Shown here one piece after another: positions 55,460 to 62,422 of a stretch of 64,000 nt of DNA. Source of the stretch: a virus; the IMG/VR virus record IMGVR_UViG_3300049324_000034, positions 1 through 64,000 of that record. The stretch is one strand, 5' to 3'. The position numbers were made by a program, and so were the translations under genes. Below the pieces are notes generated by a model, which was not told the origin of the DNA, did no database searches, and worked only from the letters and a program-made list of their open reading frames with translations. Positions within the stretch are counted from its first letter, which is position 1. Each line of letters starts with the position of its first letter.

Positions 55460-57202
55460 GTGACCCTCACCCGCACCCCCCGGCTGGGGCTGGAGCAGTG
55501 GTCTAGTGGCGTCGACTCCCCTTCGCGGACCGGGTTCAACACCGACTACCTGGATTTAGAGACGCGGGTCGCGGTCGATCAGCGCACCGCCGGGGCGACC
55601 CTGCCGATCGGTTCACCCGCGCTGGTGTCCGCCGAATACTTCCAGCGCACCCTGGATTTGGGCTCCGGCGCCACCGCCTACGGGCTGTACCGCACCGACG
55701 CGGGCGGTACCTGGCATGCGCAGTCCTGGATCCCCGAGCGCCTGCTGGTGCGCCCCCCGGACACGACACCGGGTGTCACGACTGAGGCCCTGCGAATCGA
55801 GCACACCAGTGTCGCCACCGCTGGGCTGACCTCGTCATGGGATGGCACGGTCAAGGCCCGCACCGCTCTGATCCTGGGCAACGCCGCCGAGCCCACCATC
55901 GGCCGTCTCGCGGTCGGCTCCCTGGACTCACTGCCGGCGGCCGTGCGGGCCCGGATCACCGCGTTCGGGGTGGAGCGGGCGCTGGAGCTGAAGGCCGGCG
56001 ACGCCAACGTCACAGAGCTGCTGCGGGCGATCGACTCCAGCGGCAGCAACGTGTTGACCATCTCGGGCACGGGACAGCTCACATCCACGCAGAGCGCCGC
56101 GTTCGGTGGGGTCACGCCTAGTACGGCGGCGGGACTGTCGGTGGCACCGCAGGCCACTGGGGCCATCAACACGGGCCTGCTGGGCTACGGGCAGGAGTCC
56201 GCGCCGACACGGGTGATCTGGCAGGCGAACCGCTTCCAGCCGGGCAGCACCGACGCCGCGTCGATCTTCTCCGTGGCCCCGAATCTGATCAGCATCGGCC
56301 GGATCACCACGGACTGGACTGGTGAGCTGGACGTCGGGGCGAGCCTGGTGAAACTGGCCACTGCGCGTCTCGCGTGGTTCCCCAACGCCGCGTCGCAGTC
56401 GGGCTCCACTCCGTTCAACCCGTTCCCCGGCATGACCGGCTTCGTCGGGATTGATCAGACCAACGGCCTGAGTTCCACAGTGAGCACCCAGTTCAACAAC
56501 TACGGTGACCCGACGCGCGACGCCGCCCGTTTCGCCTCCTACCCGTCATCGACGGCGACGTGGACCGGTGACCTGTCCCGCTGGTACCAGGCAGAGATCA
56601 TCTCCGGGTCACCGGACTCGGTGATCGTGGCGAAAGTCAGCCCGTTCGGGCAGATGCTGTCCAACGCCCCGTGGCGGGGCAGCGGCACCAAACCGAACAA
56701 CCTGCGTGACGTCCGCCAGCCCGTCGTGCACACCAGCAAGAAGATCTGGGTGGTGCCGGGCGACTACCCCGACGGCCAGTTCGTCGCCAGCAACGGCAGC
56801 TTCACCTACGACTGGCCCACGATGACGGTGCGCAGCGCGTCGATCACGCAGCTAGAGGTCGAGATGCGCCTCGAAGCCCTGTTCTTTAAGCAGAACTCCG
56901 GCGCCAACCCTGACCGCCAGGTACTCCAGATCCGCTGGTTTTACTCCATCGGTGGGGGCTCGTTCACGCTGGCCGACACCGACTACCAGGAGGCCGCGTC
57001 CACGACGGTGGACTCCACCTGGCCGCAGGCACCCGGTGTTCAGAACACCTGGACGGTGACCGTTCCCGTCACGGCGGCGGCCGGCACCACATTCCGCATG
57101 CGCTTCCAAGCTCTGCTCTACGCCTACGCCAGTGACGCACGTCTGCGTCGGGCGGACCTCAAGGTGAGGGAAAGCATCGTCGAGACCTACACGGCGGCCT
57201 AA
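55460..57202 (+). CDS. Tail fibre protein
   Basis: A 580-residue fibre-like protein. It begins with a short baseplate-binding part (LGLEQWSSGVDSPSRTGFNT), has a repetitive beta-rich shaft with small residues (about 100-300) and ends in a globular region (FTYDWPTMTVRSASITQLEV, RMRFQALLYAYASDARLRRA) that probably binds the host. A TTA codon lies at residue 33. GTG start. Confidence 0.7.
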   Translation: MTLTRTPRLGLEQWSSGVDSPSRTGFNTDYLDLETRVAVDQRTAGATLPIGSPALVSAEYFQRTLDLGSGATAYGLYRTDAGGTWHAQSWIPERLLVRPPDTTPGVTTEALRIEHTSVATAGLTSSWDGTVKARTALILGNAAEPTIGRLAVGSLDSLPAAVRARITAFGVERALELKAGDANVTELLRAIDSSGSNVLTISGTGQLTSTQSAAFGGVTPSTAAGLSVAPQATGAINTGLLGYGQESAPTRVIWQANRFQPGSTDAASIFSVAPNLISIGRITTDWTGELDVGASLVKLATARLAWFPNAASQSGSTPFNPFPGMTGFVGIDQTNGLSSTVSTQFNNYGDPTRDAARFASYPSSTATWTGDLSRWYQAEIISGSPDSVIVAKVSPFGQMLSNAPWRGSGTKPNNLRDVRQPVVHTSKKIWVVPGDYPDGQFVASNGSFTYDWPTMTVRSASITQLEVEMRLEALFFKQNSGANPDRQVLQIRWFYSIGGGSFTLADTDYQEAASTTVDSTWPQAPGVQNTWTVTVPVTAAAGTTFRMRFQALLYAYASDARLRRADLKVRESIVETYTAA

Positions 57203-57205
57203 CTG

Positions 57206-57442
57206 ATGCAATACAAGAACCTGACCGGGCGCGACATCGACGCGCTGCGCGCCGAGCGGATCACCGTGCTGGAGGGCGAGCACTTCCGGCTCGTGCTGCG
57301 CCGCGAAGAGGCCGTCGAGGTTGCCGAGTTCGAGCAGCTCAGTGCGCAGCTGGCCGAGCTAGAGCGACGCATCGAGCTGCACCGGGCCGATGAGGCACCG
57401 ACCGAAGCACCCGCTGACGAGACCGTGAAGGGGTCCGCGTGA
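57206..57442 (+). CDS. Small coiled-coil protein
   Basis: A 78-residue protein (LTGRDIDALRAERITVLEGE) with a coiled coil in the middle (FEQLSAQLAELERRIELHRA) and an acidic tail. Three bases separate it from the fibre stop, and it ends in GTGA with the next gene. It may be a fibre chaperone, by position. Confidence 0.65.
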   Translation: MQYKNLTGRDIDALRAERITVLEGEHFRLVLRREEAVEVAEFEQLSAQLAELERRIELHRADEAPTEAPADETVKGSA

Positions 57443-57858
57443 GCACCCCCGAGGCGTCACCACTGACGAAGCCTTGGCGACGGATCCCCTTTCAGACGAC
57501 ACTGACCGCGATCATTCCCACAGTTCTGGGGCTCGCGCTGATAATCCAGTCCGGCCGATGGTTGCGCACCCCCGCCTACGGCAACCTGTTGCGCATCATG
57601 CCCGCCGACACCTGGGGCGCCATCTACCTCATCGTGGCGGCTTTACTGATCGGCGGCATCGTTTACCGGAAGTACCACGCTCTCGGCATCGCCGGACATA
57701 CAGCTGGCTTTGTGCTACTGGCGGTGTGGGAAGTGGGATTCATAATTCGGTGGATAACAGATCATAATACGACGATCGCCAACGTGCTCTCCTGGGGAAT
57801 CTTCCTGTCACTGCTCGTGTGGTCTGCGAAGACGGCCGCTCGGCGGCCGAGTCCGTGA
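57439..57858 (+). CDS. Four-helix membrane protein
   Basis: A 139-residue protein with about four membrane helices (TLTAIIPTVLGLALIIQSGR, AIYLIVAALLIGGIVY, TAGFVLLAVWEVGFIIRWIT, VLSWGIFLSLLVWSA) and a basic end. GTG start. One of three consecutive membrane proteins that could belong to the lysis set or be lysogenic. TTA codon near 57643. Confidence 0.7.
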   Translation: MSTPEASPLTKPWRRIPFQTTLTAIIPTVLGLALIIQSGRWLRTPAYGNLLRIMPADTWGAIYLIVAALLIGGIVYRKYHALGIAGHTAGFVLLAVWEVGFIIRWITDHNTTIANVLSWGIFLSLLVWSAKTAARRPSP

Positions 57859-58196
57859 ATGCCACAGTCCTCACCACAATAATCGGACTGGCTATCACGG
57901 CCATCGGAACGATCCTGTTCCCGCTCTACCTCAATCGCAGCAAGCACACCGAGACCGTCGCCGAACAGGACTCGGTAGACAGTCGCGAAGTAGCAAAGAT
58001 GTTCAAGGAAGAACGCGACCGGCTCCAGCTCCGCCTCGACACCATGCAAGCGAACTACGAGCGCCAGATGGCCACCATGGAAGCCGGGTGGCGCTCGCAG
58101 CACGACAAGGATCAGGCACAGATCAATGACCTGCGGGCTGAGCTGCAAGGCGTCTACCGCCAGCTCTACCAGCAGCCCCCGCGTCCCGCTCCGTGA
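57855..58196 (+). CDS. Membrane-anchored coiled-coil protein
   Basis: A 113-residue protein with an N-terminal membrane helix (VLTTIIGLAITAIGTILFPL) and a long coiled coil (REVAKMFKEERDRLQLRLDT, then QINDLRAELQGVYRQLYQ). The shape fits i-spanins or pore regulators, but gram-positive hosts have no outer membrane; function unknown. Confidence 0.65.
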   Translation: MNATVLTTIIGLAITAIGTILFPLYLNRSKHTETVAEQDSVDSREVAKMFKEERDRLQLRLDTMQANYERQMATMEAGWRSQHDKDQAQINDLRAELQGVYRQLYQQPPRPAP

Positions 58197-58999
58197 ATGC
58201 GACGCTCCTGGGGGCACTGCTGCTGGCGGTGTCCCTGGTGAGCGTGGTGATTTATATGAGTGCCCTGGGGCAATTACTGATCGGAACTCGACGGCCCGGA
58301 CTGGTGCGTACCGCCGTCTGTCGCCTGTTCGCCGCATTGCTCTATGTCGGGGTCGGACTGACCACTTTGCAAACCAGTCAGAACGGACCGCTCATCGGAC
58401 TGGGAGTATTCACCGTTGTTCAGCTCATGTGGCAAGCCAATTCCGTGGCCGACGTCAGGCTAGCCCGACAGGCGAGAGGTGATCGCATGCCAGACCCACA
58501 TTTCGACCCACCGGGCGTCACCGATCCAGTGGCGAATTACGCTGTGCCATTGCCTCCGGCCGTAGTCGCCGCCGAGATCGACCGGCTGTCGGAGAAGATG
58601 AACAAAATAACACGCCGCTTCGACAAGAAGCAGGAGGACGAAGCGGGAGAACGTGCCACCCACCAACTTTGGCGCGGTATTGTAGTGTTCGCTGTCATCC
58701 TGGGAATATGTGGTCTCATCTTCAGTTTGGTTGTGTTCGGTCGCGCCGATCGAGCCGACGCACTCGCCCAGCAGAATGCGCAGCTCATCGCCCAGATGCG
58801 CTTGACTCAGGATCGCTTGAACCTGTCAGTGCACGAGAATTGTGTGCTCTACGGGATACTCTTATCGACCTACAGCACCCGAGCTAAGGCCGCCAGCCCA
58901 GGGGGACCGGAAACTTACGACTCCGACTTCCGCAGGGCTCTCGCCAGCTCGGATCATCTCGGATGCAACTTGACCCCACCGCCGGGGCTGCCAAGCTGA
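58193..58999 (+). CDS. Membrane protein with two TM regions
   Basis: A 268-residue protein. Residues 1-80 hold three membrane helices, followed by a cytoplasmic linker and coiled coil (AAEIDRLSEKMNKITRRFDK), a fourth helix (GIVVFAVILGICGLIFSLVV) and an outer helical tail with two cysteines. Several TTA codons occur (for example near 58277 and 58862), more than in neighbours. Coupled by GTGA. Function unknown. Confidence 0.65.
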   Translation: MNATLLGALLLAVSLVSVVIYMSALGQLLIGTRRPGLVRTAVCRLFAALLYVGVGLTTLQTSQNGPLIGLGVFTVVQLMWQANSVADVRLARQARGDRMPDPHFDPPGVTDPVANYAVPLPPAVVAAEIDRLSEKMNKITRRFDKKQEDEAGERATHQLWRGIVVFAVILGICGLIFSLVVFGRADRADALAQQNAQLIAQMRLTQDRLNLSVHENCVLYGILLSTYSTRAKAASPGGPETYDSDFRRALASSDHLGCNLTPPPGLPS

Positions 59000-59200
59000 C
59001 CCACCCTTGCGTCGGGCTCTCGGCGCGTCGCCCCGATAACCCGGTGCGCACGCTCGATGATGGCGGGCGTGACCGAAGACCACGCGCAGCACGCTGGAGC
59101 CGTCGGGCACGAGCGGCACGGGCACCCGACCGACTCTGGCCGGTCGCTCATGCAGGAACTACGTCACATCCAGCGGCAGCACCGACACATTGGAGACCTC

Positions 59201-59479
59201 ATGGCTGACGAGCAGACCCAGATCGACCGCCTCAACACCGACGTGGGCAACTACGTCACCGCGATGCGTGGGCAGGTTCAGTCCCTGAAGGACCAGCTCG
59301 CCACCGTCTCGGGTCAGGTGTCGACCGCAGCGGCCGACCAGATGTCCGCTGATGCGCAGGGCCTGTCCGACACCCTGGACAAGCTGGAGGCCGCGTTCGC
59401 GCAGGACAACCCCCCGGCCGCTCCGGCTGACCCTGGCACCGGTACCGACCCAAACGCCCCGGCCGCCCGCCGTCGGTGA
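59201..59479 (+). CDS. Small coiled-coil protein
   Basis: A 92-residue protein (QTQIDRLNTDVGNYVTAMRG, QVQSLKDQLATVSGQVSTAA) that is an extended coiled coil with a Pro-rich acidic end. ATG 59201 is chosen for GGAGACC upstream; the frame is open to 59057. It overlaps the next short gene by GTGA. Function unknown. Confidence 0.6.
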   Translation: MADEQTQIDRLNTDVGNYVTAMRGQVQSLKDQLATVSGQVSTAAADQMSADAQGLSDTLDKLEAAFAQDNPPAAPADPGTGTDPNAPAARRR

Positions 59480-59565
59480 TCAGCAAGATCCTGGAGTTCC
59501 TGGCGATCAAGAAGTTGATCAATTGGCTTCGCGGTAAGCCGAAGCCGCCAGCCGACTCCGCATGA
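59476..59565 (+). CDS. 29-residue amphipathic peptide
   Basis: A GTGA-coupled ORF reading VISKILEFLAIKKLINWLRG followed by KPKPPADSA. The first half is a cationic amphipathic helix resembling membrane-active or phenol-soluble peptides. It ends just before a terminator and close to the lysis genes, so a role in membrane disturbance is possible. Confidence 0.5.
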   Translation: MISKILEFLAIKKLINWLRGKPKPPADSA

Positions 59566-59569
59566 ACGT

Positions 59570-59605
59570 CCGGTCCGGGGGGACTCCTCGCGCCCCCCGG
59601 ACCGG
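59570..59605 (+). terminator. Hairpin terminator before the endolysin
   Basis: CCGGTCCGGGGGG and its complement (13 bp) with a 10-base loop. The endolysin ATG follows 20 bases later with GAGGAGG, so the lysin may depend on read-through. Confidence 0.75.
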
Positions 59606-59624
59606 CACTTAACGAGGAGGACCC

Positions 59625-60575
59625 ATGCGCCACCCCTACCTGGGGAGCGTCCTGTGGTCCGACGTGTCGAAGTACCAGACCTGGGTAGACGACACCTACC
59701 CCTACCAGGTGCTCGCCATCCGCAGCAACGACGGCACCTACCGCGACGACAAGTTCCCCGCCAACCTCGCGTGGTCGAAGTACGCCCTGGACACGAGCCG
59801 GCTCCGGGCGCTGATCGACTACGTCGTGTACCGGCCCAACTGGCAACAGACCCTCGACACGCTCAAGGCGATGGTCGGCACCCCGGATCCCCGCATGGCC
59901 GTCATGGTCGATGTGGAGTCCTGGAGTGGCCAGATCAAAGGTGACCAGTCGGTTGGGGTGAACAACCTGGTCAACGGGCTGGCCGCCTGGCTCGGCGACA
60001 ACCGCAAGGTCATCGGCTACGGCAACACCGGAGACCTGAACAGCCTATGGCCCCGCAAGCCCACCGGAATGCGCCTGATCATCGCCGCCTACGGGTCGAA
60101 CCCGGACTACCCCGGCAAGCTGGGCCACCAGTTCACCGACGGCGTCACGAAAGATCACCTACTCGTGCCCCCGTTCGGCTACGCCGACGTCAACTCAGCC
60201 GACGGCTACGACATCGACTCATTCTGCACCGCGCTGGGGATCGGTAACCCGCCCACGTTAGGAGAAGACATGCCCGCCAACGAATGGGCCACCAGCACTA
60301 CCCCACAGCAACACGCGGCGTGCTACCCGATCGGTGCGAAGGTCTCCAGTCTGACCGCCCAGGGCTGGCTGAGCATCTTCCCCAGCACCGACGCCGACAT
60401 TCACGCCGACATCTACGGGGGTGGCCGGATCCTGGCCACCTTCACGGAGAAGGCCGCCGGGGTCAACAGATGGTGGAAAGAGCTGCCAGACGGCACGGAG
60501 GGGGCGCTGGTGACGATCTCGACGAAGGTGCCCGGTGTAGCCGGCTGGTGTTTGGAACTGAAGCCGAAACCGTGA
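59625..60575 (+). CDS. Endolysin, GH25-type glycosidase with C-terminal domain
   Basis: A 316-residue lysin. The catalytic TIM-barrel-like domain (about 1-205) shows GH25/DUF1906 features: LWSDVSKYQTWVDDTYPYQV, VMVDVES (acidic pair), AAYGSNPDYPGKLGHQFTDG and YDIDSFC. A C-terminal beta-rich region (about 225-316, TTPQQHAACYPIGAKVSSLT) probably binds the wall. No signal peptide, so export depends on the holin next door. A TTA codon lies at residue 212. Confidence 0.85.
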   Translation: MRHPYLGSVLWSDVSKYQTWVDDTYPYQVLAIRSNDGTYRDDKFPANLAWSKYALDTSRLRALIDYVVYRPNWQQTLDTLKAMVGTPDPRMAVMVDVESWSGQIKGDQSVGVNNLVNGLAAWLGDNRKVIGYGNTGDLNSLWPRKPTGMRLIIAAYGSNPDYPGKLGHQFTDGVTKDHLLVPPFGYADVNSADGYDIDSFCTALGIGNPPTLGEDMPANEWATSTTPQQHAACYPIGAKVSSLTAQGWLSIFPSTDADIHADIYGGGRILATFTEKAAGVNRWWKELPDGTEGALVTISTKVPGVAGWCLELKPKP

Positions 60576-60586
60576 GGGGAAAGTAG

Positions 60587-60952
60587 ATGCTGAAGATCTT
60601 CGGGCGCGAGCCCGCGCAGTGGGCGCACCTGCTGGGTGGCCTGCTGATGATGCTGGTGCCCATCCTGCACCTGACCCCCGACCTGACCGGTGCCGTCCTG
60701 GCCGTCATCGCCGCCGGATCCGGGATCCTCACCGCCGCCACGGCCGGTGCTGAGAAGGCCGCCCCGCTGGTCGCCGGCCTGATCAAAGCACTGCTCGCGG
60801 TTGCGATCGCCGTGCACTTCGACCTCTCGCCCGAGGTCCAAGCCGGGATCATGGTGTTCGTCGAGGCCACTGTCGGCTTCTACCTGCGCACCCAGATCGT
60901 CGCCCCGGTCGCTCCCGCTCCCGTACCTGTGGCGGCACCGCAAGCGATATGA
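60587..60952 (+). CDS. Holin
   Basis: A 121-residue membrane protein directly after the endolysin. Predicted helices lie at about 15-30, 34-53, 60-75 and 85-105 (HLLGGLLMMLVPILHLTPDL, LTGAVLAVIAAGSGILTAAT). Size, location and Ala/Pro-rich end suit an actinophage holin. AGGGGAAAG serves as weak SD. Confidence 0.75.
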   Translation: MLKIFGREPAQWAHLLGGLLMMLVPILHLTPDLTGAVLAVIAAGSGILTAATAGAEKAAPLVAGLIKALLAVAIAVHFDLSPEVQAGIMVFVEATVGFYLRTQIVAPVAPAPVPVAAPQAI

Positions 60953-61305
60953 GCCGGCCGAGCCTGAAGCAGGGGACATCGCGGACGGTCCGCGCTTTCA
61001 ACATCGTTGATGGCGCGGATCAGCCGCTGACTGTCACCGGCTGGCTTGTCCACGGGGTCGCCCGCGCCGACAACGATGAGGGCCCGGTGCTCGCCGAATG
61101 GTCGGACACCCCCACAGGTTTCCAGGGCCGGGCGACCGCGTCGGGGCGCACGGTGAACCTGTTCATCACCCCGGCGATGTCACTGGCCTGGGTTTGTGAT
61201 CGCGTCGTCATCCAGGCGAAGATCACCAATCCACTCGACGCCACGCAGGTGGAACGGATCATCGACGTGGTCTACGACTTCGACCGGGAGGTCATCCCCG
61301 CATGA
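60949..61305 (+). CDS. Hypothetical beta-rich protein
   Basis: A 118-residue protein (RTVRAFNIVDGADQPLTVTG, then VVIQAKITNPLDATQVERII) with the look of an Ig-like or BppU N-terminal domain used in baseplate/fibre adaptors. Coupled to the holin stop by ATGA. Call based on fold impression only. Confidence 0.65.
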   Translation: MSRPSLKQGTSRTVRAFNIVDGADQPLTVTGWLVHGVARADNDEGPVLAEWSDTPTGFQGRATASGRTVNLFITPAMSLAWVCDRVVIQAKITNPLDATQVERIIDVVYDFDREVIPA

Positions 61306-61604
61306 CACAGGGACTCGTGCTGCACCGTGACTGGGTGTGCGCCAAAGACTGCGGCAGCTCCGCACGCACCTACGACTCCGCCCTGCCCCACCACCCGTGC
61401 AAGGCCATGGCCGGACTCATGGTGCCCCTGATCCTCGCGGGCACGAAAGCCAAGGTCGAAGCACAGCCCAGGCAGGACTACGTCGGCAAAGAGATCGTGC
61501 AGCGCGACGCCGACGGCAAGGTTTGGATGTCCACGGTTGTCACCAGGGATGAGGGTCAGGACTGCTCTGTCTACGCCCCCACCGCACTAGGTAAGAGGGA
61601 GTAG
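61302..61604 (+). CDS. Hypothetical Cys-containing protein
   Basis: A 100-residue protein with CAKDCGSSARTY near the N-terminus, HHPCKAM and a late DCSVY. It resembles small zinc proteins of actinophage tail regions. Coupled by ATGA. Function unknown. Confidence 0.65.
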   Translation: MTQGLVLHRDWVCAKDCGSSARTYDSALPHHPCKAMAGLMVPLILAGTKAKVEAQPRQDYVGKEIVQRDADGKVWMSTVVTRDEGQDCSVYAPTALGKRE

Positions 61605-61606
61605 CA

Positions 61607-61918
61607 GTGACCGAGCAAGAGATCGAGCAGCAGCGGCGTGAGGACGTCGCCGCTGTTGACCTGCATGTGCGGGAGGTCGCCGCCGCGCAGGAGCGGGTCA
61701 ACGGGGCCGCCGACAAGGTCGAGAAGTTCACTGATCACCTCAAGAATCTCAAAGAAGATCTGCGGGCAGCGAAGGCGAACCTCGCGGTCGAAGAGGAGAT
61801 CCTGACGAAGGTCCGCAAGCGCGCCGCTGACGTTCTCGCCGAAGGCCCGGTCTCCATCAGTGGCGAAATGGTGTACGCGGTCGCCGAGACCGCCCACGGC
61901 CTGGGGAGCGTGAACTGA
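61607..61918 (+). CDS. Coiled-coil protein
   Basis: A 103-residue protein made largely of heptads (EVAAAQERVNGAADKVEKFT, LKNLKEDLRAAKANLAVEEE). It follows the previous gene by two bases and overlaps the next ATG by one base. It could be a chaperone or structural adaptor for the following fibre genes. Confidence 0.65.
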   Translation: MTEQEIEQQRREDVAAVDLHVREVAAAQERVNGAADKVEKFTDHLKNLKEDLRAAKANLAVEEEILTKVRKRAADVLAEGPVSISGEMVYAVAETAHGLGSVN

Positions 61919-62388
61919 TGGCGTTCACCGCCAGCCACATCAACCGTTCATACCTCGCGGATGTCCTCGACAACACCACCGCACTGGATCTCGGGTCGGA
62001 CGCTTTCAAGGCCGCCCTGTTCGGCAACACGGGCACCCCGGATGAGAACGCCACCTCCGCCAACACCGCGTTCGGCGTCGGCCAGTGGGTCACCGGTAAC
62101 GAGATCTCCCAAGCCGGCCAGTGGCCCACGGGTGGCGTCGCCCTGACCAGCCCATCACTGAACTCGGGCACGTCGGATGTGGTGTTCTTTACCGCCTCGA
62201 ACACTGCTTCCGGTGCGGCGGCGACCCTGGCGAACATCTACGGCGTCATGGTCTACGACACCACCGTGGCAACGCCGGTCGCCAGCCAAGGGATCTGTTT
62301 CAACTACTACGGCGGCCCCAACTCCGTCACCAACGGCACCTTCACCTCCGTATGGGCAGGTACCGGCATCGCGCGGTTCACTCTCTAG
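61918..62388 (+). CDS. Tail-associated structural protein
   Basis: A 156-residue protein (HINRSYLADVLDNTTALDLG, DAFKAALFGNTGTPDENATS) typical of small beta-rich proteins beside actinophage fibre genes. Starts in a TGATG junction. It probably forms part of the fibre or its base. Confidence 0.65.
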   Translation: MAFTASHINRSYLADVLDNTTALDLGSDAFKAALFGNTGTPDENATSANTAFGVGQWVTGNEISQAGQWPTGGVALTSPSLNSGTSDVVFFTASNTASGAAATLANIYGVMVYDTTVATPVASQGICFNYYGGPNSVTNGTFTSVWAGTGIARFTL

Positions 62389-62422
62389 GCGTTTGCTTGG
62401 GCTAACGGGATAGGAGCTGTGG

